Positions 7,024 through 14,015 are shown, counted from the first letter of the stretch. The stretch is DNA of 20,269 bases from JAHITU01 sp964486155 (GCA_964486155.1 CAZAKQ010000014.1:1-20269), one strand, 5' to 3'. The notes: generated by a model not told the origin, from the sequence alone. Numbers and translations are program-made.

Positions 7024-7041
7024 TTATACTATATAGTATAA
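7024..7041. promoter_or_regulatory. 18-bp palindrome holding -10 elements in both directions
   Basis: The stretch TTATACTATATAGTATAA is perfectly self-complementary. On the plus strand it gives TATACT (7025-7030) and TATAAT (7037-7042). The second overlaps the ATG at 7041 and would place the transcript start at the next in-frame ATG (7050). On the minus strand it gives TATACT and TATAAA. It may be a bidirectional promoter or a repressor site. Confidence 0.5.
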
Positions 7042-8213
7042 TGAATATTATGATAAAGATTAAATTCAAAGAAATTTTTTCACTATTAGTGGTGCTAATA
7101 ATATTGATTACAGTTTTTTCTTTTAATATAGGAGAAAATAATTTTCAGCAAATAAAAGTAGATGCAGGAGAAGAACATAATTTATCTGGTTATGCTTGGT
7201 CTGAAAATATTGGATGGATTTCGTTTAATTGTTTAGATGAAGATACTTGTGGGATAGTTAATTATGGAGTTAGTCTTGAATCGGATAATGATTTATCAGG
7301 ATATGCTTGGTCTGAAAATATCGGGTGGATTTCATTTAATGAAAGTGATTTAATTAATTGTCCTAAAGGAGCGTGTAAAGCTAAAATTGTGGGAGAAAAT
7401 ATGGAGGGTTGGGCAAGAGTTTTAGAGAATGGAAATGGTTGGGATGGTTGGATAAGTTTGTCAACTCAGCCTGGAGGATCTATTAATTATGGAGTAACTT
7501 TAAATGATTCTGAATTTAGTGGATATGCTTGGGGATCAGATGTTGTAGGTTGGATAAATTTTGAACCTGTTAATTATGGTGGAGTATTATTAGATGCTTT
7601 CAGTCCTCCAACGATTACTCAATTTAATGTTGAAAATGTAGTAAACGGCGACACTCCTAATATAAATTGGACCACTGAGTATGTTGATAGATGTACTGGA
7701 AGTTGGACTCAGGGGAACTTATGTAGTAATCAAGCTAATTGTGCTTCAGGATCAGATATAGGAGATCCAGTGAACTCAGAAACTACTTATGTTTTAACTT
7801 GTGAAGGTTCACAAGAAGTTTCTGAATCTAGAACTCCTTCACCTTATTATAATTTAGGTTTTGTAGATGGATATTCAAATATTGTAAAAGTAAATTTTGT
7901 TGTAAGTGGTGCTACTACTACTAAAACAAAAATAAAGATAACCCCTTGGAATGGTTTTGTAGATACTGTAACTTTAGACACAGAAGTTGATTCAGCTACT
8001 CCCGAAGCTTTGCCTAATGGTTCATATGGAGTTTATTCAGATAGAATATTAACTTCATTTGAATATGAAGAAGGTTCAGAACTTTCTATCTGGGTAGAAG
8101 ATCCTATTACCGGAACGCACACAGTGCCTATTTCGGGTAATGGAGGTATTTTAAATGGAGTAGATGTTATAATTAATGCCAAAGGAGTGGCCCCTAAATT
8201 TGAAGAAATATAA
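7041..8213 (+). CDS. Surface protein with GYAWSENIGW repeats and Ig-like domain
   Basis: The 390-residue protein has an N-terminal signal or anchor (about 11-29). Four repeats follow. Two are nearly identical (LSGYAWSENIGWISFN at 48-63 and 85-100) and two are degenerate (121-141, and 159-174 with FSGYAWGSDVVGWINF). Such repeats are familiar from Parcubacteria surface proteins, where their ligand is unknown. An Ig-like domain (about 188-262) carries a Cys pair (Cys218 and Cys254, in ETTYVLTC) like the end of the Hint protein at 2131. The C-terminal part (about 270-390) is beta-rich and resembles another extracellular beta-sandwich. The start is uncertain: a TATAAT overlaps the first ATG, and Met4 at 7050 would give a leaderless mRNA. 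A further Ig or adhesin role is inference. Confidence 0.85.
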   Translation: MNIMIKIKFKEIFSLLVVLIILITVFSFNIGENNFQQIKVDAGEEHNLSGYAWSENIGWISFNCLDEDTCGIVNYGVSLESDNDLSGYAWSENIGWISFNESDLINCPKGACKAKIVGENMEGWARVLENGNGWDGWISLSTQPGGSINYGVTLNDSEFSGYAWGSDVVGWINFEPVNYGGVLLDAFSPPTITQFNVENVVNGDTPNINWTTEYVDRCTGSWTQGNLCSNQANCASGSDIGDPVNSETTYVLTCEGSQEVSESRTPSPYYNLGFVDGYSNIVKVNFVVSGATTTKTKIKITPWNGFVDTVTLDTEVDSATPEALPNGSYGVYSDRILTSFEYEEGSELSIWVEDPITGTHTVPISGNGGILNGVDVIINAKGVAPKFEEI

Positions 8214-8214
8214 A

Positions 8215-8231
8215 CAAAATCAAAGATTTTG
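8215..8231 (+). terminator. Weak AT-rich hairpin after the repeat protein
   Basis: CAAAATC-AAA-GATTTTG forms a perfect 7-bp stem just after the stop. It is followed by AT-rich repeats of TTTTAGATTTTAAATT type rather than a clean T tract, so termination is doubtful. Confidence 0.35.
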
Positions 8232-8286
8232 AATTACAAATTTTAGATTTTAAATTATAAATTATCAGTCAAGTTATTAAACAATT

Positions 8287-8583
8287 ATGAACAATTTAAA
8301 ACACAGTTGGAAAGAAATATTGCAAATAACTGGAGGAGTATTATTAATTTTAATAACTATCATTTTTTTACTAATGTATAAAGGAGAAGTTTCAAATATA
8401 GATTTGAATTTACCTTTGGAAGAACAAGCTAAATTGTCTGGAAAGGACATTTCTGAATTTGTACCAAAACCCACAAATACACCTTCTTTAGAAGAGATAG
8501 CTCAAGAATCATCAGTAACTTTAGAAGATTTGATGCCAGTACCTTCAAATGTTCCGCCTTTAGAAGAAACAATCAAGAACTAA
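8287..8583 (+). CDS. Small single-pass membrane protein
   Basis: The 98-residue protein has a short Lys-containing N-terminus, one hydrophobic segment (about 13-31, GGVLLILITIIFLLM) and a 65-residue acidic tail. Positive charges precede the membrane segment, so the tail is probably outside. The tail holds a twofold repeat with a P-x-x-x-P-x-LEE pattern (PTNTPSLEEIAQES, then PSNVPPLEETIKN). No family is recognised. It lies 73 bases after the GYAWSENIGW protein and 78 bases before the second Hint protein on the same strand, so it may be an accessory or anchor of that surface cluster. No ribosome-binding site precedes its ATG. Confidence 0.7.
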   Translation: MNNLKHSWKEILQITGGVLLILITIIFLLMYKGEVSNIDLNLPLEEQAKLSGKDISEFVPKPTNTPSLEEIAQESSVTLEDLMPVPSNVPPLEETIKN

Positions 8584-8648
8584 CTAATTGAATAATTGTT
8601 CTAATATTGTTTTAATTTCAAAGTTAATTATTAATTGTTAATATATTA

Positions 8649-8654
8649 TATAAA
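8649..8654 (+). promoter_or_regulatory. -10 element predicting a leaderless mRNA for the second Hint gene
   Basis: TATAAA at 8649-8654 ends seven bases before the ATG at 8662, so transcription would start at or next to that codon. This supports 8662 over the upstream in-frame ATG at 8635. Confidence 0.45.
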
Positions 8655-8661
8655 ACAAATT

Positions 8662-9885
8662 ATGAATATTAAAAAACTCGTTAATTTAATTGCTATATTT
8701 ACTCTATTATTTTTAATAATAGGTACTTTAAACGCATGGACAGGACCAACAGAAGCACCTCCAGGAGGAAATGTTGATGAACCATTAAATACTAGTAACC
8801 AAACTCAAACGAAATATGGTTATCTATATTTTCCTAAATGGTTTGATTCAAATAATGATGGTTATTATTTAGATCCTGATGGTAATTCTTGGTTGAATAG
8901 ACTTTATTCTCATGATATCAGAGCTAGTATTTTTTATGATGTCGATAATACTAGTTTTTATTTAGATCCTAATGGAACGTCAGTTTTAAATAATATAGTT
9001 ATAGAAGAAAAAATAAAAAGTGCTTTAACTTCAAATTTAGACACTGAAGATACTTTAGTTACTAAATCTTATGTGGATGATCAAATAACTTATAAAGCAT
9101 GTTTTTGGTATAGTGGAAAACAATGTCCCACTAGAGATGGTATTCGGACTTTATTAGCAGGTTATACTAGTTCTCAGGTATATTGTTGTGGAAAAACAGC
9201 TACAAGTTGTGAACCCTATGATTGGACTACTTATGATTCGTATTGTACTGCTAGTTGTGCTGGAAAAGAATGTGGTACTTTTACAGGGACTACTATGTTA
9301 AAACAAAGAAAAAGAGAGTCTAATTGTTTACTTAGTTATAGAGAAGTGGCTAATGGTTCTTGTAGTAGTGGTTATTGTGGACGGTGTCGTTACCCTAATA
9401 ATGCTTGTTCATCGACAGGTCAGTGTTTTTATGATGATAGTTTTACTTGCTTTGTTGCCGATACCCAAGTAACAATGTCAGACGGAACATATAAAAATAT
9501 TCAAGATGTGAAGATAGGAGAAAAAGTTAAAGGTATAGAAGGAGCTATTAACACCGTGGTAGGATATGAAAGACCGATAATCGGAAACAGGGTTACTTAT
9601 ATCATCAATGATAAGGTAGAATTTACAGGAGATCATCCTTTCTTATCTACAGAAGGTTGGAAAGTAGCAGACTTAGATCTATATTTTACTATTCCAAGAA
9701 ATCTAGATGAAGATCCTACTTTAATGCAAAAGGGAGATATTCTATTAACAGAAAATGGACCAGTTGAAATTAAAAGTTTAGAAATAAATACAAGCAGATC
9801 TTCTTCAGAAACGGTTTATGATCTTAAGTTAGATGGTAATAATACTTATATGGCTGATGGTTTTGAAGTCCATAATTGTATTTAA
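8662..9885 (+). CDS. Fibre-like surface protein with C-terminal Hint domain
   Basis: The 407-residue protein starts at the second in-frame ATG, which places a clean signal peptide (MNIKKLVN, hydrophobic to about 21, TLNA) at the N-terminus; starting at 8635 would add nine residues. After WTGPTEAPPGGN come two stalk-type repeats (about 61-80 and 92-111, DSNNDGYYLDPDG and DVDNTSFYLDPNG). These resemble tail-fibre and adhesin shaft units, followed by TKSYVDDQ. A Cys-rich region (about 147-255, 14 Cys) precedes the Hint domain (263-405). Its motifs are CFVADTQV with Cys263, FTGDHPF with His325 and the end FEVHN. Only Cys-Ile follows the final Asn. The +1 Cys would permit splicing, but the product tail would be a dipeptide, so release or transfer of the N-terminal adhesin through the Cys263 thioester seems more likely. 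Codon use changes at the start of the Hint part. Confidence 0.85.
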   Translation: MNIKKLVNLIAIFTLLFLIIGTLNAWTGPTEAPPGGNVDEPLNTSNQTQTKYGYLYFPKWFDSNNDGYYLDPDGNSWLNRLYSHDIRASIFYDVDNTSFYLDPNGTSVLNNIVIEEKIKSALTSNLDTEDTLVTKSYVDDQITYKACFWYSGKQCPTRDGIRTLLAGYTSSQVYCCGKTATSCEPYDWTTYDSYCTASCAGKECGTFTGTTMLKQRKRESNCLLSYREVANGSCSSGYCGRCRYPNNACSSTGQCFYDDSFTCFVADTQVTMSDGTYKNIQDVKIGEKVKGIEGAINTVVGYERPIIGNRVTYIINDKVEFTGDHPFLSTEGWKVADLDLYFTIPRNLDEDPTLMQKGDILLTENGPVEIKSLEINTSRSSSETVYDLKLDGNNTYMADGFEVHNCI

Positions 9886-9907
9886 AAGATATAAATTAAA
9901 ATAAGTG

Positions 9908-9946
9908 GATAAAAACAACTTTTGTTAAAAGTTGTTTTTATCTTTT
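9908..9946 (+). terminator. Strong intrinsic terminator after the second Hint gene
   Basis: A perfect 16-bp stem (9908-9923 with 9927-9942) has the loop GTT and is followed by TTTT. Confidence 0.85.
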
Positions 9947-9980
9947 ACACAGTTTTTTAGATAGAAAAAATAAAATATAG

Positions 9981-9986
9981 TATAAT
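9981..9986 (+). promoter_or_regulatory. -10 element upstream of the PilB-like gene
   Basis: TATAAT in the context TAGTATAATAG. The start would be near 9993, placing the whole inverted element 10000-10085 inside a leader of about 110 bases. The -35 is poor. Confidence 0.45.
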
Positions 9987-9999
9987 AGAAATAAGTCAA

Positions 10000-10085
10000 A
10001 AGTTCATAAAGTTAGTAAAGTTAAAAGTTAAAAAATCGCAAAGCGATTTTTCTTCACAAAGAACTTTACAAACTTTCAACTTTTA
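10000..10085. repeat. MITE-like nested inverted repeat in the PilB-like leader
   Basis: The outer arms AAAGTTAGTAAAGTT (10008-10022) and AACTTTACAAACTTT (10062-10076) are complementary with one mismatch. The inner hairpin AAAAATCGC-AAA-GCGATTTTT (10031-10051) is perfect. AAGTT units repeat inside both arms. The structure is typical of short non-coding mobile or dispersed repeats. The inner hairpin followed by T-rich sequence could also act as an attenuator. Confidence 0.65.
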
Positions 10086-10104
10086 ATTTTATGAATTAAT
10101 TATT

Positions 10105-11844
10105 ATGTTTTTAGACAAAGAACGAGTAAATTCTTTAATTTTAGAATTAGGTTTGATATCTCAGGCTGATTTTGATGTAGCAAAAAAAGAATCGTTGGAA
10201 AAAGATTCTGATATAAATAATATTTTAATTAGAAAAGGGTTTATCAACGAAGATGAGTTGAAAGAGATACAAAGCAAAGTAGCTAATGTTGAATTTGTTG
10301 ATTTAAAAAATAAACAAATTGAAGAGAATATTTTATTAACTATTCCTGAACCAATTTCTAGGAAATATAATATTATTCCCTTTGAAAGAGATGAGGATAT
10401 TTTGAAAATAGCTGTTCTAGATTTGTCTGAATTAGATAAAATTACTTTTTTAAAAAAACAAGTTGCTTTGAAAATAATTCCTTATTTAACAGATCAGAAA
10501 TCAATAAATCAAAATCTTTTAAGATACCAAAAATTACTTAGAGATGAATATGGAGAGATTATTCAAAAAGAGTTCTTGTCTTTTCAAACTTTATCAAGAA
10601 AAGTTTTGGCTAGTTTCTCCCGAAGAGAATTATTAGAATTAATTAGAGATAAAAAATTAAATAATGTTTTTGAGTTATTTTTAAAACATGCTTTATTGCA
10701 AAAAACATCTAATATACATATTGAACCCCAGCGAGATAAAACAATAATTAAATATAGAATAGGAGGGCAATTATATCCAGCTATGGTTTTACCTAAAAAT
10801 GCTTCTATTATTTTAAACCTAAAAATTAAAGCTATGTTAGGTTTGGAAACAAATAATCAAGTAGATAGTTTTGAGATTGGTTTTGACGGAAGAGGTATTA
10901 TTTTTCAAGTTAATAAAATACCATCTTTATGGGGAGATAGGATTGTCTTAAATATTTTGCGACATGGTGAATCAGGTTTTTCTTTAGAAGCTTCTGGTTT
11001 TCACGGCAAAGCTTTGGATGTTTTATATTCGGAAATAGACAAAAAAGATAAAACTATTTTAATTACAGGAAAAGAAAATTCAGGGAAGACAACTACTTTT
11101 TATACATTTTTAGATACAATTAATAATTTTGATTTAGCTATCGGTACAATAGAAGATTCTATTGGTTTTCAAATGAGTGGAGTTAATCAAAGTGTAGTTA
11201 ATAATGAAATAGGTTTTGATATTTCTCAAGGTATAGAGAAATCAAATAAACAAAACTTAGATGTTTTGGGAGTTGATAAAATTGAAGTTTTAGAAGATTT
11301 AAAAATTTTGTTTAAAGCTTCATTAATAGATAGGTTAAATTTTGCTGTTTTAGAAACTCAGGAGAATTCAGGAATAAAAATTATTTTTAAATTGAAAAAA
11401 ATCGGATTAAACCCAATCACTATAGCTACTAATTTAGGAGTAATTATTTCTCAAAAATTGATTTCTAGTTTAGAAGGAGTCCAAAAAGAAAAATATTATT
11501 TAAGTGTGGATGAAATTAAAAAAATTTCAAGAAGATCAGATATAAATATGGAAAAGGTAATGGAAGTTTTGGTAAAAGAAGGGGTATTGAAAGAAAAAAT
11601 GTCTTGGTCTAAAGTTTATTTTTATAAAGAAAAAAATGAAAAATTTATAGAGAGTAAAGAAAAAGTTTTGGTTGCTGAAGTTTTCAAAATTAATCCAATA
11701 ATAAAGGAAATGATTTTAAACAATTCAACAGAAAAAGAAATTATGAAACAAGTCTCAAAAGAGGGAATGATGTCAATAAATGAAGATATTTTATTTAAAG
11801 CCGTGCAAGGAGCTGTTTCTATTAGAGAAATTTTAAAATTATAA
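10105..11844 (+). CDS. Degenerate PilB/GspE-type secretion ATPase
   Basis: The 579-residue protein has the length and layout of the type IV pilus/type II secretion assembly ATPase. It has an N-terminal MshEN-like domain (1-150), an N2-type region (about 185-290, with TSNIHIEPQRDKTIIKYRIGG) and a C-terminal RecA-like domain. Walker A is intact (GKENSGKT, 322-329) and the Asp-box acid is present (IEDSIGFQMSGVNQ, 349-362). The Walker B signature normally reads DVILVGEIRD but here is DVLGVDKIEV (386-395), without the catalytic Glu. The His box, normally STLHTND, is VLETQEN (415-421), without the His. The zinc-binding Cys tetrad is absent. The C-terminal segment is conserved (EGMMSINEDILFKAVQGAVS). 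ATP binding without efficient hydrolysis is the likely state, suggesting a regulatory or structural subunit. No pilC, pilT or pilM lies nearby. Confidence 0.85.
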   Translation: MFLDKERVNSLILELGLISQADFDVAKKESLEKDSDINNILIRKGFINEDELKEIQSKVANVEFVDLKNKQIEENILLTIPEPISRKYNIIPFERDEDILKIAVLDLSELDKITFLKKQVALKIIPYLTDQKSINQNLLRYQKLLRDEYGEIIQKEFLSFQTLSRKVLASFSRRELLELIRDKKLNNVFELFLKHALLQKTSNIHIEPQRDKTIIKYRIGGQLYPAMVLPKNASIILNLKIKAMLGLETNNQVDSFEIGFDGRGIIFQVNKIPSLWGDRIVLNILRHGESGFSLEASGFHGKALDVLYSEIDKKDKTILITGKENSGKTTTFYTFLDTINNFDLAIGTIEDSIGFQMSGVNQSVVNNEIGFDISQGIEKSNKQNLDVLGVDKIEVLEDLKILFKASLIDRLNFAVLETQENSGIKIIFKLKKIGLNPITIATNLGVIISQKLISSLEGVQKEKYYLSVDEIKKISRRSDINMEKVMEVLVKEGVLKEKMSWSKVYFYKEKNEKFIESKEKVLVAEVFKINPIIKEMILNNSTEKEIMKQVSKEGMMSINEDILFKAVQGAVSIREILKL

Positions 11845-11851
11845 ATGTGAA

Positions 11852-11865
11852 CCCCGTTAAAGATT
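11852..11865. repeat. Single copy of the CCCGTTAGAGAT repeat
   Basis: CCCGTTAAAGATTT, one base different from the 11963 arm over 12 bases. It lies eight bases after the stop of the PilB-like gene and has no inverted partner at the same place. Confidence 0.55.
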
Positions 11866-11953
11866 TGGAAGTGATGTATTTTGTACAAGAAAGAATCTAG
11901 AAGACGGGAGTAATAATTATTAGTTTAATTTAAGATTATTTACTAAAAGTTTA

Positions 11954-12000
11954 GGGACTTGTCCCGTTAGAGATACTTTTAGTAAAAGATCTCTAACGGG
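11954..12000. repeat. Long hairpin ending exactly at the tpiA start codon
   Basis: CCCGTTAGAGAT (11963-11974) is perfectly complementary to ATCTCTAACGGG (11989-12000). Inside it, CTTTTA pairs with TAAAAG, leaving one unpaired base and a one-base centre. It is thus an almost continuous 18-bp stem whose last base touches the GTG at 12001. A smaller repeat, GGGAC-TT-GTCCC (11954-11965), overlaps its left arm and could compete with it. The stem would sequester the region just before the start. Confidence 0.8.
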
Positions 12001-12759
12001 GTGAAAAAAATAGTAATTGCCAATTGGAAAATGAATCCACAAAGTCTTCGTGAAGCTGAAGGTATTTTTAAAAATGTAAAAAAGAAAGCTTTAAAATTAA
12101 AAAAAGTAAAGACTATATTTTGTGTGCCTTCGATATATATTAATAAATTAGAAAATTTATGTAAGAATCCAATTTTTTTAGGAGCTCAGAATTGTTTTGA
12201 TCAAGAAAAAGGAGCTTGGACCGGAAAAACTTCCGTTAAAATGTTAAAAAATATAGGTTCAGATTTTATTTTATTAGGACATTCAGAATTAAGAAAATTA
12301 GGAGAAGATGATAAAAACGTAAACATAAAGATTAAATTATCTCTAAAAAATAGACTTAAACCCATTATTTGTATAGGAGAGAATTTAAGAGATAATGAAG
12401 GGAATTATTTTGCAACTTTAGAAGAACAATTATTATTAGCTTTAAAAGGTGTTGGAGCTAAGTTTTCTGAAAAAATTATTGTAGCTTACGAGCCTGTTTG
12501 GGCGATTGGTAAGGGTGCTAAAAAAATGATAAGTGCTAAAGAATTGTTGCAAATAACTATTTTTATCAAAAAAGTTTTGGCTGATAAATATGGAATTCAA
12601 AAATTAAAAAAGATAAGTATTTTATATGGCGGTTCAGTTAATCCTAGAAATGCAGAAGATTTAATTAAGAACGGTGGTATAAATGGATTTTTAGTAGGTA
12701 GAGATTCTCTTATTTCAGAAAATTTTAATAAAATATCTGAAATTGTCGAAAATAATTAA
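12001..12759 (+). CDS. tpiA: Triosephosphate isomerase
   Basis: Interconverts dihydroxyacetone phosphate and glyceraldehyde 3-phosphate in glycolysis. The 252-residue protein has the full family length. It shows the N-terminal motif IVIANWKMN (Asn8, Lys10), the electrophile His94 in LLGHSELRK, the catalytic base Glu164 in VAYEPVWAIG, the flexible loop 6 that follows, and the phosphate-binding YGGSVNPRNA. The usual GGASL near the end is GRDSL, a mild variant. The start is GTG, chosen because IANWKMN must lie near the N-terminus and no ATG precedes it. No Shine-Dalgarno sequence can be used because a hairpin abuts the codon. PGK follows on the same strand after 134 bases, so both triose-phase glycolytic genes are adjacent. 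Confidence 0.95.
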   Translation: MKKIVIANWKMNPQSLREAEGIFKNVKKKALKLKKVKTIFCVPSIYINKLENLCKNPIFLGAQNCFDQEKGAWTGKTSVKMLKNIGSDFILLGHSELRKLGEDDKNVNIKIKLSLKNRLKPIICIGENLRDNEGNYFATLEEQLLLALKGVGAKFSEKIIVAYEPVWAIGKGAKKMISAKELLQITIFIKKVLADKYGIQKLKKISILYGGSVNPRNAEDLIKNGGINGFLVGRDSLISENFNKISEIVENN

Positions 12760-12762
12760 TAT

Positions 12763-12775
12763 GAGGTCCGACCTC
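12763..12775. repeat. Perfect 13-base palindrome GAGGTCCGACCTC
   Basis: Two six-base arms around a single C, four bases after the tpiA stop. Related elements are GAGGTCCTACCTC at 4766 and, more weakly, GAGGACGACCT near 19896. Confidence 0.75.
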
Positions 12776-12833
12776 TTAACGTGTACACACATGATCTTTA
12801 GTAATTTTGTTTAGTTTTGTTAATTCTGAGCTT

Positions 12834-12856
12834 GTCCGCCTCAGGAGGGGTCGGAT
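12834..12856. repeat. Degenerate GC-rich palindrome TCCGCC...GGCGGA type
   Basis: It holds GTCCGCCTCAGGAGGGG then TCGGAT, with the perfect inner repeat CCTC-AG-GAGG (12839-12848). It is similar in order and content to 6654-6672 in the nusA leader. Confidence 0.55.
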
Positions 12857-12880
12857 CTCTAAATTTAGTATCTCAAAATC

Positions 12881-12888
12881 TTTAATAT
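12881..12888 (+). promoter_or_regulatory. Possible -10 element for a leaderless pgk mRNA
   Basis: TTTAAT (12881-12886) ends seven bases before the ATG at 12894; the overlapping TAATAT ends five bases before it. Neither is a perfect match and no -35 is evident. Confidence 0.35.
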
Positions 12889-12893
12889 TTGTT

Positions 12894-14015
12894 ATGAAAT
12901 TAATTTTAACCAAAAAAGGAAAATTAAAAGGTAAAAAAGTCTTGCTAAGATTAAGTTTAAATGTCCCTATTAACAATAATTTGGTGGTAGGTAGTTTTAA
13001 ATTAGAAAGAATTTTATCTACTGTTGAATTTTTGAGAAATGAAGAAGCCAAGATTTTAATTTTAGGTTATGCAGGAAGAGAAAAAACTGATACTTTGAAA
13101 CCTGTAGGAGAATATTTTCAACAATTTTTTGATTTGAAGTTTATTGAAGATATTTTAAATCAGAAAAATTCAGAAATTATTTCAAAAATGAAAAATGGAG
13201 ATGTTATTTTATTTGAAACTTTAAAGAATTATAAAGGAGAGATGAATAATGAAGAAGATTTTGCTCAGAAAATAGCTTCTTTAGGAGATATTTATGTTAA
13301 CGAAGCTTTTCCAGATTCTCACAGAGAATATGCTTCAATAATTGGATTACCTAAACTCATGGAATCTTATTTTGGACCAGTATTCATTCAAGAAAAAGAA
13401 AGACTTGAGCATATTAAAAATATGGAATCTCCAAATATATTTATTTTAGGAGGTAATAAATTAAAAACTAAATTACCTTTTGTTAAAAAAATTATAAAAA
13501 TAGCTGATATTGTTTTTATAGGAGGTTCTTTAGCTAATGATTTTTTTAAATTAAAAGGATATGAAGTAGGAAAATCTTTGATATCTAATGAAGATTTAGG
13601 ATTAGAGAAATTATTAGATAACAGTAAAATAATTTTACCTATAGATGTAATTGTTCAAAATCCTGAAGGAATTTTTGAGAGAGAAATTGAAGAGGTTTTG
13701 AAAGATGACATTATTTTAGACGCTGGACCAAAAACTTTGCAATTATTAGAAGAAAAAATAAAACAATCAAAATTTGTTTTATGGAATGGTCCTATTGGAG
13801 ATTATAAGAAAGGTTTTGTAGATGGAACTTTTAACCTTATTAAGGTTATGGCAAATAGTAATTCTGAGTGTATAGCAGGAGGAGGAGATACTATTTTTTG
13901 TATAGATAAATTGGAATTAAAAGATGAATTTGATTTTCTTTCAACTGGAGGAGGAGCAATGCTAAAATTTATAACAGAAGGAACTTTAGTGGGAATAGAA
14001 GCTCAAAATCATTAA
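12894..14015 (+). CDS. pgk: Divergent phosphoglycerate kinase
   Basis: PGK transfers phosphate from 1,3-bisphosphoglycerate to ADP. The 373-residue protein starts at the ATG giving MKLILTKKGKLKGKKVLLR; an in-frame TTG at 12807 would add 29 unrelated residues. The family pattern is clear along the whole length: LNVPI (22-26), GYAGR (58-62), FETLKNY (107-113), VNEAFPDSHREYAS (135-148), ILGGNK (184-189), LWNGPIG (296-302), GGGDT (329-333) and STGGGA (350-355). Several residues that normally bind 3-phosphoglycerate or nucleotide are changed: Asp of RVDFNVP is Ser21, His of SHLGR is Tyr59, Arg of ENVRF is Lys111, and Glu of GVFE is Lys305. Lys189, Arg62 and Arg144 are kept. Activity may be altered. 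The upstream neighbour is tpiA. Confidence 0.88.
   Translation: MKLILTKKGKLKGKKVLLRLSLNVPINNNLVVGSFKLERILSTVEFLRNEEAKILILGYAGREKTDTLKPVGEYFQQFFDLKFIEDILNQKNSEIISKMKNGDVILFETLKNYKGEMNNEEDFAQKIASLGDIYVNEAFPDSHREYASIIGLPKLMESYFGPVFIQEKERLEHIKNMESPNIFILGGNKLKTKLPFVKKIIKIADIVFIGGSLANDFFKLKGYEVGKSLISNEDLGLEKLLDNSKIILPIDVIVQNPEGIFEREIEEVLKDDIILDAGPKTLQLLEEKIKQSKFVLWNGPIGDYKKGFVDGTFNLIKVMANSNSECIAGGGDTIFCIDKLELKDEFDFLSTGGGAMLKFITEGTLVGIEAQNH

Larger units (their letters stand above)
6603..7040. other. Structured 438-bp gap between divergent genes
   Basis: No protein gene is supported here. From left to right it holds an 8-base tandem repeat (6606-6641), a 10-bp inverted repeat around a GC-rich loop (6642-6686), a minus-strand terminator (6751-6773), a 9-bp stem GGAATTTCT/AGAAATTCC (6834-6857), a plus-strand stem with T tract (6962-7016) and an 18-bp palindrome at the start of the next gene (7024-7041). 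An open frame at 6823-6930 has no start codon. Confidence 0.8.

Noticed and set aside
12807..12893. TTG start extending PGK by 29 residues.
   Set aside because: The extension is unlike any PGK N-terminus and runs through a palindromic repeat. The ATG at 12894 gives the normal family start.
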